From contig JANQSA010000026.1 of assembly GCA_028284285.1 (NCBI GenBank), forward strand, positions 1 to 39,570: a stretch of DNA of 39,570 bases. The letters run 5' to 3'. Every line of letters begins with the position of its first letter. The first letter of the stretch is position 1. Position numbers and translations under genes: made by a program. The notes beneath the pieces were generated by a model. It was not told the origin of the DNA. It searched no databases and saw nothing but the letters and a program-made list of their open reading frames with translations. The DNA comes from Croceivirga sp. (GTDB lineage: Bacteria > Bacteroidota > Bacteroidia > Flavobacteriales > Flavobacteriaceae). This document shows, piece after piece, positions 6,662 through 15,482 of this stretch.

Positions 6662-8374
6662 TTACATGATCATTACGGATTTACTCATCTTCTGGTCAGC
6701 CACACTAATCTGATAGATATATTTTCCAGTAGAGAGACTACTTCTTACCCGGTCCCTGATATTGATCTCAGCTGAACCTTCCAGCATCATCTCATTGAAT
6801 ACAGTTCCCACACGTTGTCCCAGGATGTTGTACAACTGTATATCTACGTGTGCGCTAAACGGCATTTCCAGATAAATGTGGGGATTGTTATCCGAAGGAT
6901 AATAGGGCCTGTGTACTACCTGAGTAGGCAGTTCATCGCTTATTTGTCCGTCTGTGTCTCTGGGTGGCGTATCCGGGAGTATAGGCGGGTCATTGTCATA
7001 GGCAATTTCATCAAAAGTTTCGCCGCTACAGTTAAATCCGAGATTAACCGCCTGATATTGATACCCCAGCAAATGTTGTTCTACTGCCGCTCTGGGAACG
7101 CATAGCCATTCCGCCAATACGGTGCCGTAAAGATCCCTGAAGTCCATGGTATATTCCAGGTTACCACGACCGTTAGGTTGATCCAGGGAAGGGTGATCTC
7201 CTACGAAAGCACTTCCGGTTAACCCGGAACCAAAGAAAAGAGTAGGGGCAGCTTTACCGTGGTCCGTACCGTTGGAACCGTTTTCAAAAATTCTTCGGCC
7301 AAATTCCGAGAAGGTCATGCTCAATACGTTGTTGTCCTGTTCTGTAAATCCTAGATCCTCGTAGAAATTATTAACGGCAATAGACAGGGTAGACATCAGC
7401 CGTTCGTGTGCCAACGGTTGATTCCCGTGTGTATCAAAACCTCCCATGGAGATCATATAGACTTTTGTGCCCAGATTACCTTTGATCAAACGGGCCAAAA
7501 GGGCCAATTGTCGGGCAAATCCATTATCCTGGTATTCTACCTGATTTTGCCCTCTTTCATAGGCCTCATGGATCTTACCGGCATACTCGTAGGTGGTATT
7601 GGCTACGCCTCTTAAAAACCGTAATTGATCGCCATACATACAGTCATCAAATGGGGCGGTTGCAATATCGTAGAACATCCCTGTTTGTGCAATTTCTTCC
7701 AATTGGTCGACATTGTTCGTAACAAACGCATAATTGGTTTCCTCACCCTGGAACACCAGATTGGCAATACTACCAATTTGGATCGCAGCCGGAGCTTCCG
7801 GAGGATTAATAAGGTAGTTCGGATACAGATTCTCAAAATGCCTTCCCATCCAACCGGTATTTAAGCCTTGAAAACCGGAGGTAGTTAAATCGGTATTGGC
7901 ATAAATATCCGATCCGGTAAAGTGAGAAAGACTTTGATTTTCATATCCCACACCGTGGACAGCCTTGAACTGGCCTTCGCCCCAAAGGGGTTCCAAAGCA
8001 CTCATATAAGAGGGAATCCCAAAATCATCCGTCAACTTTAAGACCTTACTTTCGGGAATGTAAATATTGGGTCGCTGGTTGGCATAGGTATCGTATTGCT
8101 GAATGGGAATTACGGTGCTTAGTCCGTCGTTACCGCCATTCAAACGGATCAATACCAGGATATTATCCGTTTCCGCTGCATTAATGGCCATAGTTAAGGG
8201 AGATGGCCCGGAAGCGGTTAAAATATTGGAGCCTAGCATCATAGAGCCAGAGCCTGCAATCCCCAGGGCTTGCAAAAAGGAACGCCTGCTCCAGGCTTTG
8301 TGTTCCAGATCATGGCCTTCGTGTTCCAGGCCTTTGTGAGGGGAATTATCGTGAATATGATGAGTGTCGCACAT
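6662..8374 (-). CDS. DUF1501 family protein with Tat signal and T9SS C-terminal domain
   Basis: The 570-residue protein starts with a long His-rich leader followed by a twin-arginine motif, WSRRSFLQALG (Arg30-Arg31), and a hydrophobic segment. A Tat route to the periplasm is therefore expected. Residues from about 70 to 440 form the DUF1501 domain, a sulfatase/alkaline-phosphatase-like fold (LIRLNGGNDGLSTVIP, VHGVGYENQSLSHF, MGGFDTHGNQ, FSEFGRRIFENGSNGTDHGKA). The last 75 or so residues are a type A T9SS sorting domain (VDIQLYNILGQRV ... LSTGKYIYQIS), predicting onward transport across the outer membrane. It lies 11 bases after the DUF1800 stop and is surely co-transcribed with it. The molecular function of the family is unknown. 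Confidence 0.93.
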   Translation of the reverse strand: MCDTHHIHDNSPHKGLEHEGHDLEHKAWSRRSFLQALGIAGSGSMMLGSNILTASGPSPLTMAINAAETDNILVLIRLNGGNDGLSTVIPIQQYDTYANQRPNIYIPESKVLKLTDDFGIPSYMSALEPLWGEGQFKAVHGVGYENQSLSHFTGSDIYANTDLTTSGFQGLNTGWMGRHFENLYPNYLINPPEAPAAIQIGSIANLVFQGEETNYAFVTNNVDQLEEIAQTGMFYDIATAPFDDCMYGDQLRFLRGVANTTYEYAGKIHEAYERGQNQVEYQDNGFARQLALLARLIKGNLGTKVYMISMGGFDTHGNQPLAHERLMSTLSIAVNNFYEDLGFTEQDNNVLSMTFSEFGRRIFENGSNGTDHGKAAPTLFFGSGLTGSAFVGDHPSLDQPNGRGNLEYTMDFRDLYGTVLAEWLCVPRAAVEQHLLGYQYQAVNLGFNCSGETFDEIAYDNDPPILPDTPPRDTDGQISDELPTQVVHRPYYPSDNNPHIYLEMPFSAHVDIQLYNILGQRVGTVFNEMMLEGSAEINIRDRVRSSLSTGKYIYQISVADQKMSKSVMIM

Positions 8375-8385
8375 AACAGTAGGTT

Positions 8386-9864
8386 TTATTTTAGTTGGAA
8401 TTCCGGTTCTCTGGAAAGGTGTCGCAAAAGCAGATAGACCTGTGTAGGGGTATCGTCTAACATCATATTCCAGCTTCCGGTTTCATAGATGTTATTGTCT
8501 TCGTAGGGCTCTCTAAAAACAGAAATCGCAATAGCATAATCTGCATCGGTCAAGAGGCCTTTTGGCGTGAACTTGTCAATAATTGCACGGGCCACTACAT
8601 CCGGATCATTTATGGTTGCACCATTAGGACCTGCAGCGGCTATTCCCAATGCCCTGAATTGCTGTGTGTCTGCCTGGAAAAAGCGCTCCAGGAATACTTC
8701 AACAGATAACCAACGCCCGATGAAAAAGTGAGTACTGATCCATTGCCGGTCGCGTTGCCATCCCGCTACATCCACAGGATCCCATAGTTCCTGCCCGATC
8801 AACCTGGAGGCATCCACAACATTGGTTATGGTGCCGTCGTCATAGGCAAAACGGGTTTCTTTAAGCATACCCAGATACAGGTCGTAGGGACTTTTAATGA
8901 TCACTCCTATGGCAGTTTCGTCAAAGAAGTGTTCACTTTGGAACAACTGCCGTAATACCGGAGCAAGCTCAAAATTATTGGCCACAAAAGTGTCCGCCAA
9001 TTCATTTATAATAGGTTGTGCAGCATCTGCCAAAGCATCAGGATGCACAAAATACAAGTATAGCTTTTTACATATAAAGAAGGCGATTTGTTGGGGGCGT
9101 TCATTAAAAAGGATATCGATCACATCGTCATAACCCCAGTTTCCGGTTTGCCCCATAATGGTTTTGGGGTCCGTATCAAATTCTTCGGGGTCAAAGGTAA
9201 TTTTGGTACAGCCTACATCACCGCGATTCACATATCCGGTAAGCGCACGGGAGGCTTCAATAATATCTTCTTCGGTATAGCCTACTCCCTCACCGAGGGT
9301 AAATAGCTCGTACAACTCCCTGGAGTAGTTTTCGTTAGGCCTGTTTTTGTTGTTGAAGGCCCCGTCAAGATACCGAAGCATGGCGCTGGTGAGTCCAATT
9401 TCACTGACAAAGGTCTTGAAATTGCCTAAAGCATTGCGCTGCAGGCAATTCACATACTCGTACAAGAAAGAGTTACAATCATACACATCGATCTCGGTAA
9501 CGAAATGGTTGTGCCAAAAGAAACTCAAACGATCTCTGAGATTATTGTCTAACAAGCTGTTTCCGTAGGCAGTGGAAAATTCTTCCCGTTGCGCTCGTCG
9601 TAATTGCCGCGCAAGATCATCGTCTTCCGGATAATTGGCGTTAGTCCATTCTGCCCATTCCGGGGCAGGGATGGGTGGCGTAGCCAGGGCCTGATCTACA
9701 AGCGTATTTACCAGTGCCGTGGCGGATTGACCAACCGCTTGGTTGATGGTTTCCACCGAAGCACTAAATCCCAATCTCCTGTAGAGATGGGCTGCCCGTA
9801 AATCATCTAAAGGGGTTGTATACGGGTCTATTCTTCCCGTATTACAATTGATGAATACTTCCAT
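8386..9864 (-). CDS. DUF1800 family protein
   Basis: The 492-residue protein has the DUF1800 signatures HLYRRLGF (26-33), DRLSFFWHNHFV (about 111-122), ENYSRELYELFTLGEG and ASRALTGY. The family is nearly always encoded next to a DUF1501 gene, as here, and the pair is thought to act together, though no reaction is known. I see no signal peptide, Tat motif or membrane segment at the N-terminus (MEVFINCNTG). Export would therefore need piggy-backing on the Tat-targeted DUF1501 partner, which is inference. ATG 9864 is the first start after a roughly 165-base divergent intergenic region shared with yraN. Confidence 0.9.
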   Translation of the reverse strand: MEVFINCNTGRIDPYTTPLDDLRAAHLYRRLGFSASVETINQAVGQSATALVNTLVDQALATPPIPAPEWAEWTNANYPEDDDLARQLRRAQREEFSTAYGNSLLDNNLRDRLSFFWHNHFVTEIDVYDCNSFLYEYVNCLQRNALGNFKTFVSEIGLTSAMLRYLDGAFNNKNRPNENYSRELYELFTLGEGVGYTEEDIIEASRALTGYVNRGDVGCTKITFDPEEFDTDPKTIMGQTGNWGYDDVIDILFNERPQQIAFFICKKLYLYFVHPDALADAAQPIINELADTFVANNFELAPVLRQLFQSEHFFDETAIGVIIKSPYDLYLGMLKETRFAYDDGTITNVVDASRLIGQELWDPVDVAGWQRDRQWISTHFFIGRWLSVEVFLERFFQADTQQFRALGIAAAGPNGATINDPDVVARAIIDKFTPKGLLTDADYAIAISVFREPYEDNNIYETGSWNMMLDDTPTQVYLLLRHLSREPEFQLK

Positions 9865-10029
9865 AGCAAAGTTTGGTGTTTAAATGTGTCATAGTCTTTG
9901 GGTAAACTATGCGTTGTAGGTAGGTGTGGTTCTTTTGTGGGTTCAAATTACAATCTTAACGCAATAAGATCGGCTATGTGTTAAATTTTTCGATGAAATG
10001 CACGGTCTTTTTTATATTTTTCAAGATTT

Positions 10030-10389
10030 ATGGGAAAACACAACGATTTTGGGCGGCTTGGCGAAGAATTGGCTGCGGATTTTTTGGCAAAAAAAGGCTA
10101 CATCGTCCGAAATACGAATTACCGCTACCAAAAAGCGGAGGTAGATATCATTGCGCAAAAGGAAAATATTCTGGCTATTGTAGAAGTGAAGACCAGAAGT
10201 TCTGACCTGCTACAAGAGTTGGCCGAAACCGTAAATCAAAAGAAAATAAAATTACTGGTGTCTGCTGCAGACCACTATGTACAGCAAAACGATCTGGATG
10301 TTGAGGTCCGTTTCGATATTATTACCCTGCTTAAAAAAGGGAAGAACTTTCAAATTGAGCATCTGGAGGACGCCTTCTATCATTTCTAA
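10030..10389 (+). CDS. yraN: YraN family (UPF0102) putative endonuclease
   Basis: This 119-residue protein matches the YraN/UPF0102 family along its whole length. It shows the N-terminal GRLGEELAADFLAKKGY helix, the NYRYQKAEVDIIA strand with the conserved Glu/Asp pair, and IVEVKTR. Together these form the D/E...ExK core of a PD-(D/E)xK nuclease-like fold, with Glu38, Asp40, Glu53 and Lys55 as likely catalytic residues. The family is related to Holliday-junction resolvase-like nucleases, and its in vivo role is unclear. The start at ATG 10030 is consistent with homologue length. The ACT-domain gene follows after about 50 bases and has its own promoter box. DUF1800 is divergent. Confidence 0.92.
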   Translation: MGKHNDFGRLGEELAADFLAKKGYIVRNTNYRYQKAEVDIIAQKENILAIVEVKTRSSDLLQELAETVNQKKIKLLVSAADHYVQQNDLDVEVRFDIITLLKKGKNFQIEHLEDAFYHF

Positions 10390-10416
10390 CCATTAGTTCT
10401 ATTTGTAACAATAAGT

Positions 10417-10424
10417 TATTTTTG
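10417..10424 (+). promoter_or_regulatory. -7 promoter box of the ACT-domain gene
   Basis: TATTTTTG matches TAnnTTTG. It overlaps the in-frame TTG at 10422 and lies 15 bases before ATG 10440. It therefore decides the start in favour of ATG 10440. Confidence 0.4.
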
Positions 10425-10439
10425 TTTCAAATCATCTTA

Positions 10440-11099
10440 ATGAAGACCATCTCCGCAGTAGTTGAACATTACATAAGAAAAAAGCCCTTTTTGCAGACTG
10501 CCCTGGCACAAGGCATTATTAATCTGACTTCCCTTTCCCGCAGTATTAAACCGGAAATAGAAGAAGAATTGGGGAAAGAAGTACGAAACGGAGCGATTGT
10601 AATGGCACTGAAGCGGTTGTCAGATGATCTGGAATTCCGGGCCACACATCGTATTGTGAAGGTGCTCAAAAATATTGGTGAAATCACAGTGCGTTCCAAT
10701 CTAACGGACTATACCTTTCTCTCTTCCGAAACTATTTTAGCACAACAAGCTAAGCTTTTGGAGAAAGTGAACGAGAATCAAGACATTTTTTATACTTCTT
10801 CCCGGGGGGTTAATGAAATCAATATTGTAGTAAGCAACAGTCTGGACAGAACGGTTGAAGCACTATTTAAGAATGAAAGGTGCACCCAAAAAGTGGAACA
10901 CCTTTCTTCCGTTACTGTAAAACTGCCTGCCGAAAACGTCTCGGTCCCGGGTATCTATTATTTTATCTTTCAGCGATTGGCCTGGGAGGGTATTGTGCTG
11001 TACGAGGTAATCTCCACCACTAATGAATTTACCATCCTGGTAAACGATGATCAGGTAGACGTAGCTTTCAAAACTATCAAAGACCTAAAGATGTTATAG
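10440..11099 (+). CDS. Aspartate kinase/ACT-domain-like regulatory protein
   Basis: This 219-residue cytosolic protein lacks a catalytic kinase domain. The N-terminal half (to about residue 115) is helical and basic, with a segment rich in Leu/Ile that could act in DNA or partner binding. The C-terminal half looks like a pair of ACT-type ligand-binding modules. The segment VPGIYYFIFQRLAWEGIVLYEVISTTNEFTI (about 171-201, cited here only as positions of an ACT strand-helix-strand unit) resembles the second ACT repeat of aspartate kinases. Such domains sense amino acids. ATG 10440 is chosen over TTG 10422. The stop codon overlaps that of the convergent alkB-like gene. Exact function is unknown. 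Confidence 0.7.
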   Translation: MKTISAVVEHYIRKKPFLQTALAQGIINLTSLSRSIKPEIEEELGKEVRNGAIVMALKRLSDDLEFRATHRIVKVLKNIGEITVRSNLTDYTFLSSETILAQQAKLLEKVNENQDIFYTSSRGVNEINIVVSNSLDRTVEALFKNERCTQKVEHLSSVTVKLPAENVSVPGIYYFIFQRLAWEGIVLYEVISTTNEFTILVNDDQVDVAFKTIKDLKML

Positions 11100-12134
11100 T
11101 GTCCTAAACTGTTGTAGCTTTTTGTTCATGACCCGGAACCACAAGGGTTGTAATACAGCCAAAAGCATCATCCCGGGATATCCCGTAGGCATTTGCGGGC
11201 TTTTTTCATGCGATTTCAGGACCTGATATTTTTTACTGCCATTATAGTGGTGGTCCGAATGCCGGGATAGATTAAAGAGCAACGTTCTGCCGATAGGATG
11301 ATCGGAATTCCAGGAATGATGATGGCGGACCGCTTCGTACCGTCCATTTTCATTCTTTTTACGCAGTAGACCGTAATGCTCAATATAGTTTACCGTTTCC
11401 AAGAGGAGAATACCAAAGACAGCTGCACCTAAAAAGGCGATCAGTACCGAGGCGCCAAAAACAAAATACACTATACCTATTAGTAAGCTGTTGGCTATGG
11501 TGTATGCCACCATTCGATTTTGAAAAGAAAACCAGGATTTCCCCTCACCTTGCAACCGCTTGTTTTCCAATTGCCAGGCTTCCATATAACTGCCAAAGTG
11601 GGAACGGAACCAATACAGGAACAGGAGCTCATTTTTTCGGGCGGTAGCGGAATCTTCCGGAGTAGCTACATTGCGGTGGTGCCCGGCATTGTGATACGGC
11701 AGGAAATGGGTATCCAAAGACGTAAGCAGCAAGATCTCTCCCAGAAACTGTTCCCAACGGGCATGACGGTGCCCCAGTTCATGCCCTACGTTAATGCCAA
11801 TTACACCACACATAAAGCCCATGGCGGTAATGCGCCCTACATATTCCAGAGAGCCATACGGGGTTTCGCCAATGATAAAAAAGAAGTAGATCAGAAATCC
11901 TAGCTGGATAGGAAGGGTTCCATACAAAATGTAGTCATAGATCTTCCGGTTGTTTTCATCGTCTGCCAGTTTCTTGTCCATGTTTTCCCGATCCGGGGGC
12001 ACCAGTAATTCTACCAGCGGCACTAAACCAAAGAAAACCAGTAGCGGCAAAAAGGTCCAGATCCCTTCTGCGTTAAAAGCAATAAAAACCGTTATTGGGA
12101 TGGTGTAGACAAAAAGATATTTCAACCGCCTCAT
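11094..12134 (-). CDS. alkB: AlkB-type alkane 1-monooxygenase / membrane diiron hydroxylase
   Basis: The 346-residue membrane protein has the complete histidine set of AlkB-type hydroxylases: HELGHRH (118-124), HNAGHHR (148-154) with the following ATPEDSATAR, NYIEHYGLLR (249-258) and RHSDHHY (291-297) followed by YQVL. Six hydrophobic segments are visible, at about 7-20, 27-42, 71-88, 102-116, 210-227 and 229-248. AlkB oxidises the terminal methyl of alkanes or fatty acyl chains using O2 and electrons from rubredoxin. No rubredoxin or rubredoxin reductase gene lies in this window. At 346 residues it is somewhat short for AlkB. Its stop overlaps that of the convergent ACT-domain gene. A related xylene monooxygenase-like substrate is possible. 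Confidence 0.88.
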   Translation of the reverse strand: MRRLKYLFVYTIPITVFIAFNAEGIWTFLPLLVFFGLVPLVELLVPPDRENMDKKLADDENNRKIYDYILYGTLPIQLGFLIYFFFIIGETPYGSLEYVGRITAMGFMCGVIGINVGHELGHRHARWEQFLGEILLLTSLDTHFLPYHNAGHHRNVATPEDSATARKNELLFLYWFRSHFGSYMEAWQLENKRLQGEGKSWFSFQNRMVAYTIANSLLIGIVYFVFGASVLIAFLGAAVFGILLLETVNYIEHYGLLRKKNENGRYEAVRHHHSWNSDHPIGRTLLFNLSRHSDHHYNGSKKYQVLKSHEKSPQMPTGYPGMMLLAVLQPLWFRVMNKKLQQFRTL

Positions 12135-12168
12135 TGTTCTTAAAAAGAAATCGCTGGTAGAATTTACA

Positions 12169-12924
12169 TCATTTTTTAGTTGAGATCAAGTCGTCTCCTT
12201 CAGGAAGGTACGCTCCCATCAGGTTCCAATCCATACTATTACCCCATCCTGCACCGTGATCACTGCTATGTATTGCTTTGTGTTTTTCACTTATATGGTG
12301 ATCACCATATTGTAACAGGTACAAAATAGCGCCAGGGCGTAAATGTTCGCTAGCCCAACTTAGCGGGGTATTTCCGTAGGCGTCTGTGGATTCTTTATTG
12401 GCGCCGTGATCCAAAAGGTAGCGTATTGTGGCTGCATCGGCATAGGCGGCTGCCCGGTGCAATGGGGTTTCCCCTTTTGTACGAACATCCCGCATGAAGG
12501 CTCCGCTTGCTATCCCGGGTTGCGTTTTGGCATTGACATCGGCACCATTTTCTACCAATATTCTTACGGTGTAGCGATAATAGGGGCGACCCGCTTTAGC
12601 CAAAGCGTTATGCAATGGTTTTTCATCTGTTTTATCTACAGAGGCATTGACATCCGCTCCTTGTGTAATCAAAAAATCACAGATCTTCCAATGTCCAAAA
12701 AAAGCAGCATTTCCCAGTTCAGTGTTTAGATTGAGACTGCTTAAGTCGGCACCTGCGTTTAATACAGCGCGCAAGGCGGTAAGGTCATTGTAGTACACCA
12801 ACCATTGCAAGGGTTTTACTGTGCCTTGATGCAGTATCTTTTTCCAATCGGGGAGTTCGATCAACTTAAAAATAAAGTCAGTACGACCGTGACTGATATA
12901 TTTTAGTATGGTTTCCTTTTCCAT
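12169..12924 (-). CDS. Ankyrin repeat protein
   Basis: This 251-residue protein carries about five ankyrin repeats. Clear ones are near residues 49-62 (LRAVLNAGADLSSL), 68-96 (NAAFFGHWKICDFLITQGADV), 103-132 (PLHNALAKAG ... ILVENGADV), 152-182 (ETPLHRAAAYADAATIRYLL) and 183-208 (GNTPLSWASEH). Ankyrin repeats mediate protein-protein contact and no enzymatic domain is attached. There is no signal peptide, so it is probably cytosolic. The last 35 or so residues (His/Ser/Gly/Asp-rich) are outside the repeats. It lies 34 bases upstream of the alkB-like gene on the same strand, so co-transcription is possible, but a functional link is not shown. Confidence 0.9.
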   Translation of the reverse strand: MEKETILKYISHGRTDFIFKLIELPDWKKILHQGTVKPLQWLVYYNDLTALRAVLNAGADLSSLNLNTELGNAAFFGHWKICDFLITQGADVNASVDKTDEKPLHNALAKAGRPYYRYTVRILVENGADVNAKTQPGIASGAFMRDVRTKGETPLHRAAAYADAATIRYLLDHGANKESTDAYGNTPLSWASEHLRPGAILYLLQYGDHHISEKHKAIHSSDHGAGWGNSMDWNLMGAYLPEGDDLISTKK

Positions 12925-13014
12925 GACCCGTTTATAGTTATGGATCTAAAAAGGTACTGATTTTTAAGAAGCTATTGAACGCTTGCCATGGCTTTCCCGC
13001 CATCCAAAATGACT

Positions 13015-13449
13015 TTATTCTATTCTTTCAAATCCAAGTCCGGGTCGGTCGCAGGGCAGACCGCCTCCAAGCATATTTGTGGGAGTATGAAATACAAACC
13101 ATTCTTCCAGAGATCGGGTGCAGTTTCCTATCAGATCGTTTTCCTCTGTATTATGCAGAATTAAAAAGTCATCATTGCTTATTTGTCCATATTCAAAGGT
13201 GCCGGAGACTGTGGTGCTTTCATTATCCTGGACACGGGTTCTCGCAAAAGTGCTATCGGTATTTAAACGAATGGATTCATGATACGGTAAGTTTTCCCCG
13301 GAAAATACCTCTCCCGAAAGTCCTGCATTGAAACTGACCAATACCCAGGTTTGGGGCAAGCCATCCTGAAGTTGAAGTGTTTCGGATTCTTCTGATTCCG
13401 AACAAGAAAGGATCAAAAAGGACAAGATCAGGATCGCAACTGGTTTCAT
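13015..13449 (-). CDS. Small lipoprotein, lipocalin-like
   Basis: The 144-residue protein has a lipoprotein signal peptide with lipobox LILSC (Cys16). The acidic stretch SESEESE follows, which resembles the lipoprotein export signal used by Bacteroidota to place lipoproteins on the cell surface. The rest shows a pattern of the lipocalin-like kind: TWVLVSFNAG near the start, RLNTDSTFARTR, then SGTFEYGQISNDDFLILH, consistent with a small beta-barrel. A Cys pair in the C-terminal third may form a disulphide. No neighbour suggests a substrate. The following gene on this strand is the ankyrin protein after about 90 bases. Confidence 0.75.
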   Translation of the reverse strand: MKPVAILILSFLILSCSESEESETLQLQDGLPQTWVLVSFNAGLSGEVFSGENLPYHESIRLNTDSTFARTRVQDNESTTVSGTFEYGQISNDDFLILHNTEENDLIGNCTRSLEEWFVFHTPTNMLGGGLPCDRPGLGFERIE

Positions 13450-13678
13450 ACAACCGATTTTTATGAAGATACGAAAACATCTTTGGGGTTGCGATTACCT
13501 GATTTGATTTCAGTAGATTTTAAGATCTTTTTTGAAGATTAAAGTTCTCGGTTGCCATTCGTCAACCTAAGCTAGTAGTGGAATGCCGTCTAAATGCCGG
13601 GTCAAATCCAATTAAATTCCTTGGGGATGTTTTATCTTGATGGTAACATTGCTCAGGAATTTCAAAAAATACAATGTG

Positions 13679-14488
13679 ATGAAACAACCAGAGTTAGGAT
13701 TGAAAATAACAGCACTACGAAAGCAAAAAGGCTATACCCAGGAAGAGCTGGTGGAGCTTTGCAACATTAATGTGCGCACCCTGCAGCGTATTGAAAATGG
13801 AGAGGTGACCCCAAGGAGCTACACCATAAAGACCATTTTGTCTGCCCTGGAGTATGACTATGAGAGCTTGCAGGAAGAAGAAAACACAACGGCTTCCAAA
13901 ATTGGGCTTTTACCCGCCAACGAGGTTAAATCTGTCCATAGTTTATTGACCATGGCCTGGATTGCCGGTATTTTCTTTTTGGTGGCTGCAGTGTTTGAGG
14001 GTATTGGGGATTATGTGCGTTTTGAAGATGATGAACTTATCTACGGGCGATGGGGACACGTAGCGGTAAAAGTATTGGCAGTGGTCTTTAATTCCCTGCT
14101 ACTTTATGGCTTTTTGGTTTCAGGGCGGTTACTGAAAAACTATTTAATGAAAATTGCTTCGGTAGTAATGCTCTTTGCACTCCTTTTCTTTTATGTCTAT
14201 GATATTGTTTCCGTCTTTTATGATCCGCTTCATTTTGAAGTTGTCCTTTTGGCGGAGTCCGTTACGTTGGGAGCACTTGGTATTCTGTTTGGGATTTCAA
14301 TCATCAAATCGGAGAAAAAACTGGGACCTATCGCTTATGTGTCGGGAGGGATGGAACTATTGATTGCTTTTTGTCTATTGACCGTTTTTTTATCGCCAAT
14401 AGCACTGTTTTTGTTTTTTCCGGTGATCGTCCTTGAGATCATTTTGCTGTATAGAGTGGCCTCAATGGTTCGCCGGCAAATGGATTGA
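13679..14488 (+). CDS. XRE-family HTH regulator fused to a membrane domain
   Basis: The 269-residue protein has an N-terminal Cro/C1-type helix-turn-helix (about residues 6-60: LGLKITALRKQKGYTQEEL, then LCNINVRTLQRIENGEVTP). A linker and about five to six hydrophobic segments between residues 92 and 262 follow, with short charged loops. The regulator is therefore tethered to the inner membrane and may respond to a membrane signal. This is inference. ATG 13679 begins MKQPELG, the usual start for this kind of HTH. The open frame extends upstream to 13637 but without homology-like sequence. It stands alone, convergent with the membrane gene at 14503-15405. Its target genes are not evident. Confidence 0.82.
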   Translation: MKQPELGLKITALRKQKGYTQEELVELCNINVRTLQRIENGEVTPRSYTIKTILSALEYDYESLQEEENTTASKIGLLPANEVKSVHSLLTMAWIAGIFFLVAAVFEGIGDYVRFEDDELIYGRWGHVAVKVLAVVFNSLLLYGFLVSGRLLKNYLMKIASVVMLFALLFFYVYDIVSVFYDPLHFEVVLLAESVTLGALGILFGISIIKSEKKLGPIAYVSGGMELLIAFCLLTVFLSPIALFLFFPVIVLEIILLYRVASMVRRQMD

Positions 14489-14502
14489 ATTGCTGATGCT
14501 TA

Positions 14503-15405
14503 TCAAGGCGATTCCAATCGTTTTTCAAATTGGTTGTGAATCGCCAAAATGGTGAGTCCAAATACAACGGCAAATATGATAAGTACAGTATTCACCAAAC
14601 CCTCTACTGAAAAGGAAATCCGTATTAAGATGGTAGAGATCACAAAACCGGAATTGCGAATTACCTTATGGTATTTATCGGTGTAGAAAAACGAAACCAA
14701 TAATAATAACACATCCACGATGATCAAAACAGCGAAGAATTCGTCAAAGAAAACGTTATTCACATTTTTTAGCTTGCCAAAACCCCCATCGTACTGGGCA
14801 AACTCCAGATACCCCCATTTACCAAAGGTGTAGAGGGCCAGTCCCAAAAGTAGGGGCACCAAAACAATAGCAATTGCTTTTTTGAGATGTACAAATCTGT
14901 CTAGCGCGAGACTTAAGGATTGCTCTCCCTGATTTATGGCTTTTCGATGTTTATTTAGTCTGTAGAACCAAAACAACAGGTAAAACAGAATAACAGAGGC
15001 TAAAATATCATAGGTAAACTGCAAATCCCCTTTTATGCTGAACCAGTCTGTACTCAGTTTTAAGTTGGCCAGATCCTTAAACAAACGTCTGATGATAATG
15101 AGACTAATGATTTCGTATTGTTTACTGATGTAGGTGGTAATAGATCGTGGCAGATAAAACACCAATAGATACACCTCATAGACCAGAATAAAAGAGAAGG
15201 GGGTGTATACCGCTGCAATGGGACTGACCAACAATGGACTATCCGGATCTAAAAAGGGAAGGTATTCCGCTAAATAAATGAAGCCAAGATGTATTATAAA
15301 GCTTAGAATGGAAAGAATGAGTATGGTACGTTCTATGGCCCTCCTGGTAGTTTCGGACAACAGCAATTGGTGTAGCTCTGTTACCACGCTTTTCAAAGAA
15401 TACAT
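14503..15405 (-). CDS. Conserved-looking integral membrane protein of unknown function
   Basis: Not assigned to a named family. The 300-residue protein has hydrophobic segments at about 26-47, 58-84, 95-106, 132-147, 177-196, 223-241 and 273-290. A notable region at 87-113 (PRSITTYISKQYEIISLIII, then RRLFKDLANLK) combines an amphipathic helix with paired arginines after a hydrophobic run. This arrangement looks like the voltage-sensor-adjacent part of some ion-channel-like proteins, but no pore signature is visible. I therefore do not call it a channel. It is divergent from the flavin reductase across a 77-base spacer, so the two may share a control region. Confidence 0.7.
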   Translation of the reverse strand: MYSLKSVVTELHQLLLSETTRRAIERTILILSILSFIIHLGFIYLAEYLPFLDPDSPLLVSPIAAVYTPFSFILVYEVYLLVFYLPRSITTYISKQYEIISLIIIRRLFKDLANLKLSTDWFSIKGDLQFTYDILASVILFYLLFWFYRLNKHRKAINQGEQSLSLALDRFVHLKKAIAIVLVPLLLGLALYTFGKWGYLEFAQYDGGFGKLKNVNNVFFDEFFAVLIIVDVLLLLVSFFYTDKYHKVIRNSGFVISTILIRISFSVEGLVNTVLIIFAVVFGLTILAIHNQFEKRLESP

Positions 15406-15482
15406 TGTTAAATTTAACCAATAATTGATAGACTATCTTTATCATCTGATTTTGGATTTCAGGTTTCACCAAAAAGTTGCAC

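Noticed and set aside
14590-15405. Calling the 300-residue membrane protein an ion channel
   Set aside because: No selectivity filter or pore loop is visible; the Arg-paired helix alone is not enough.
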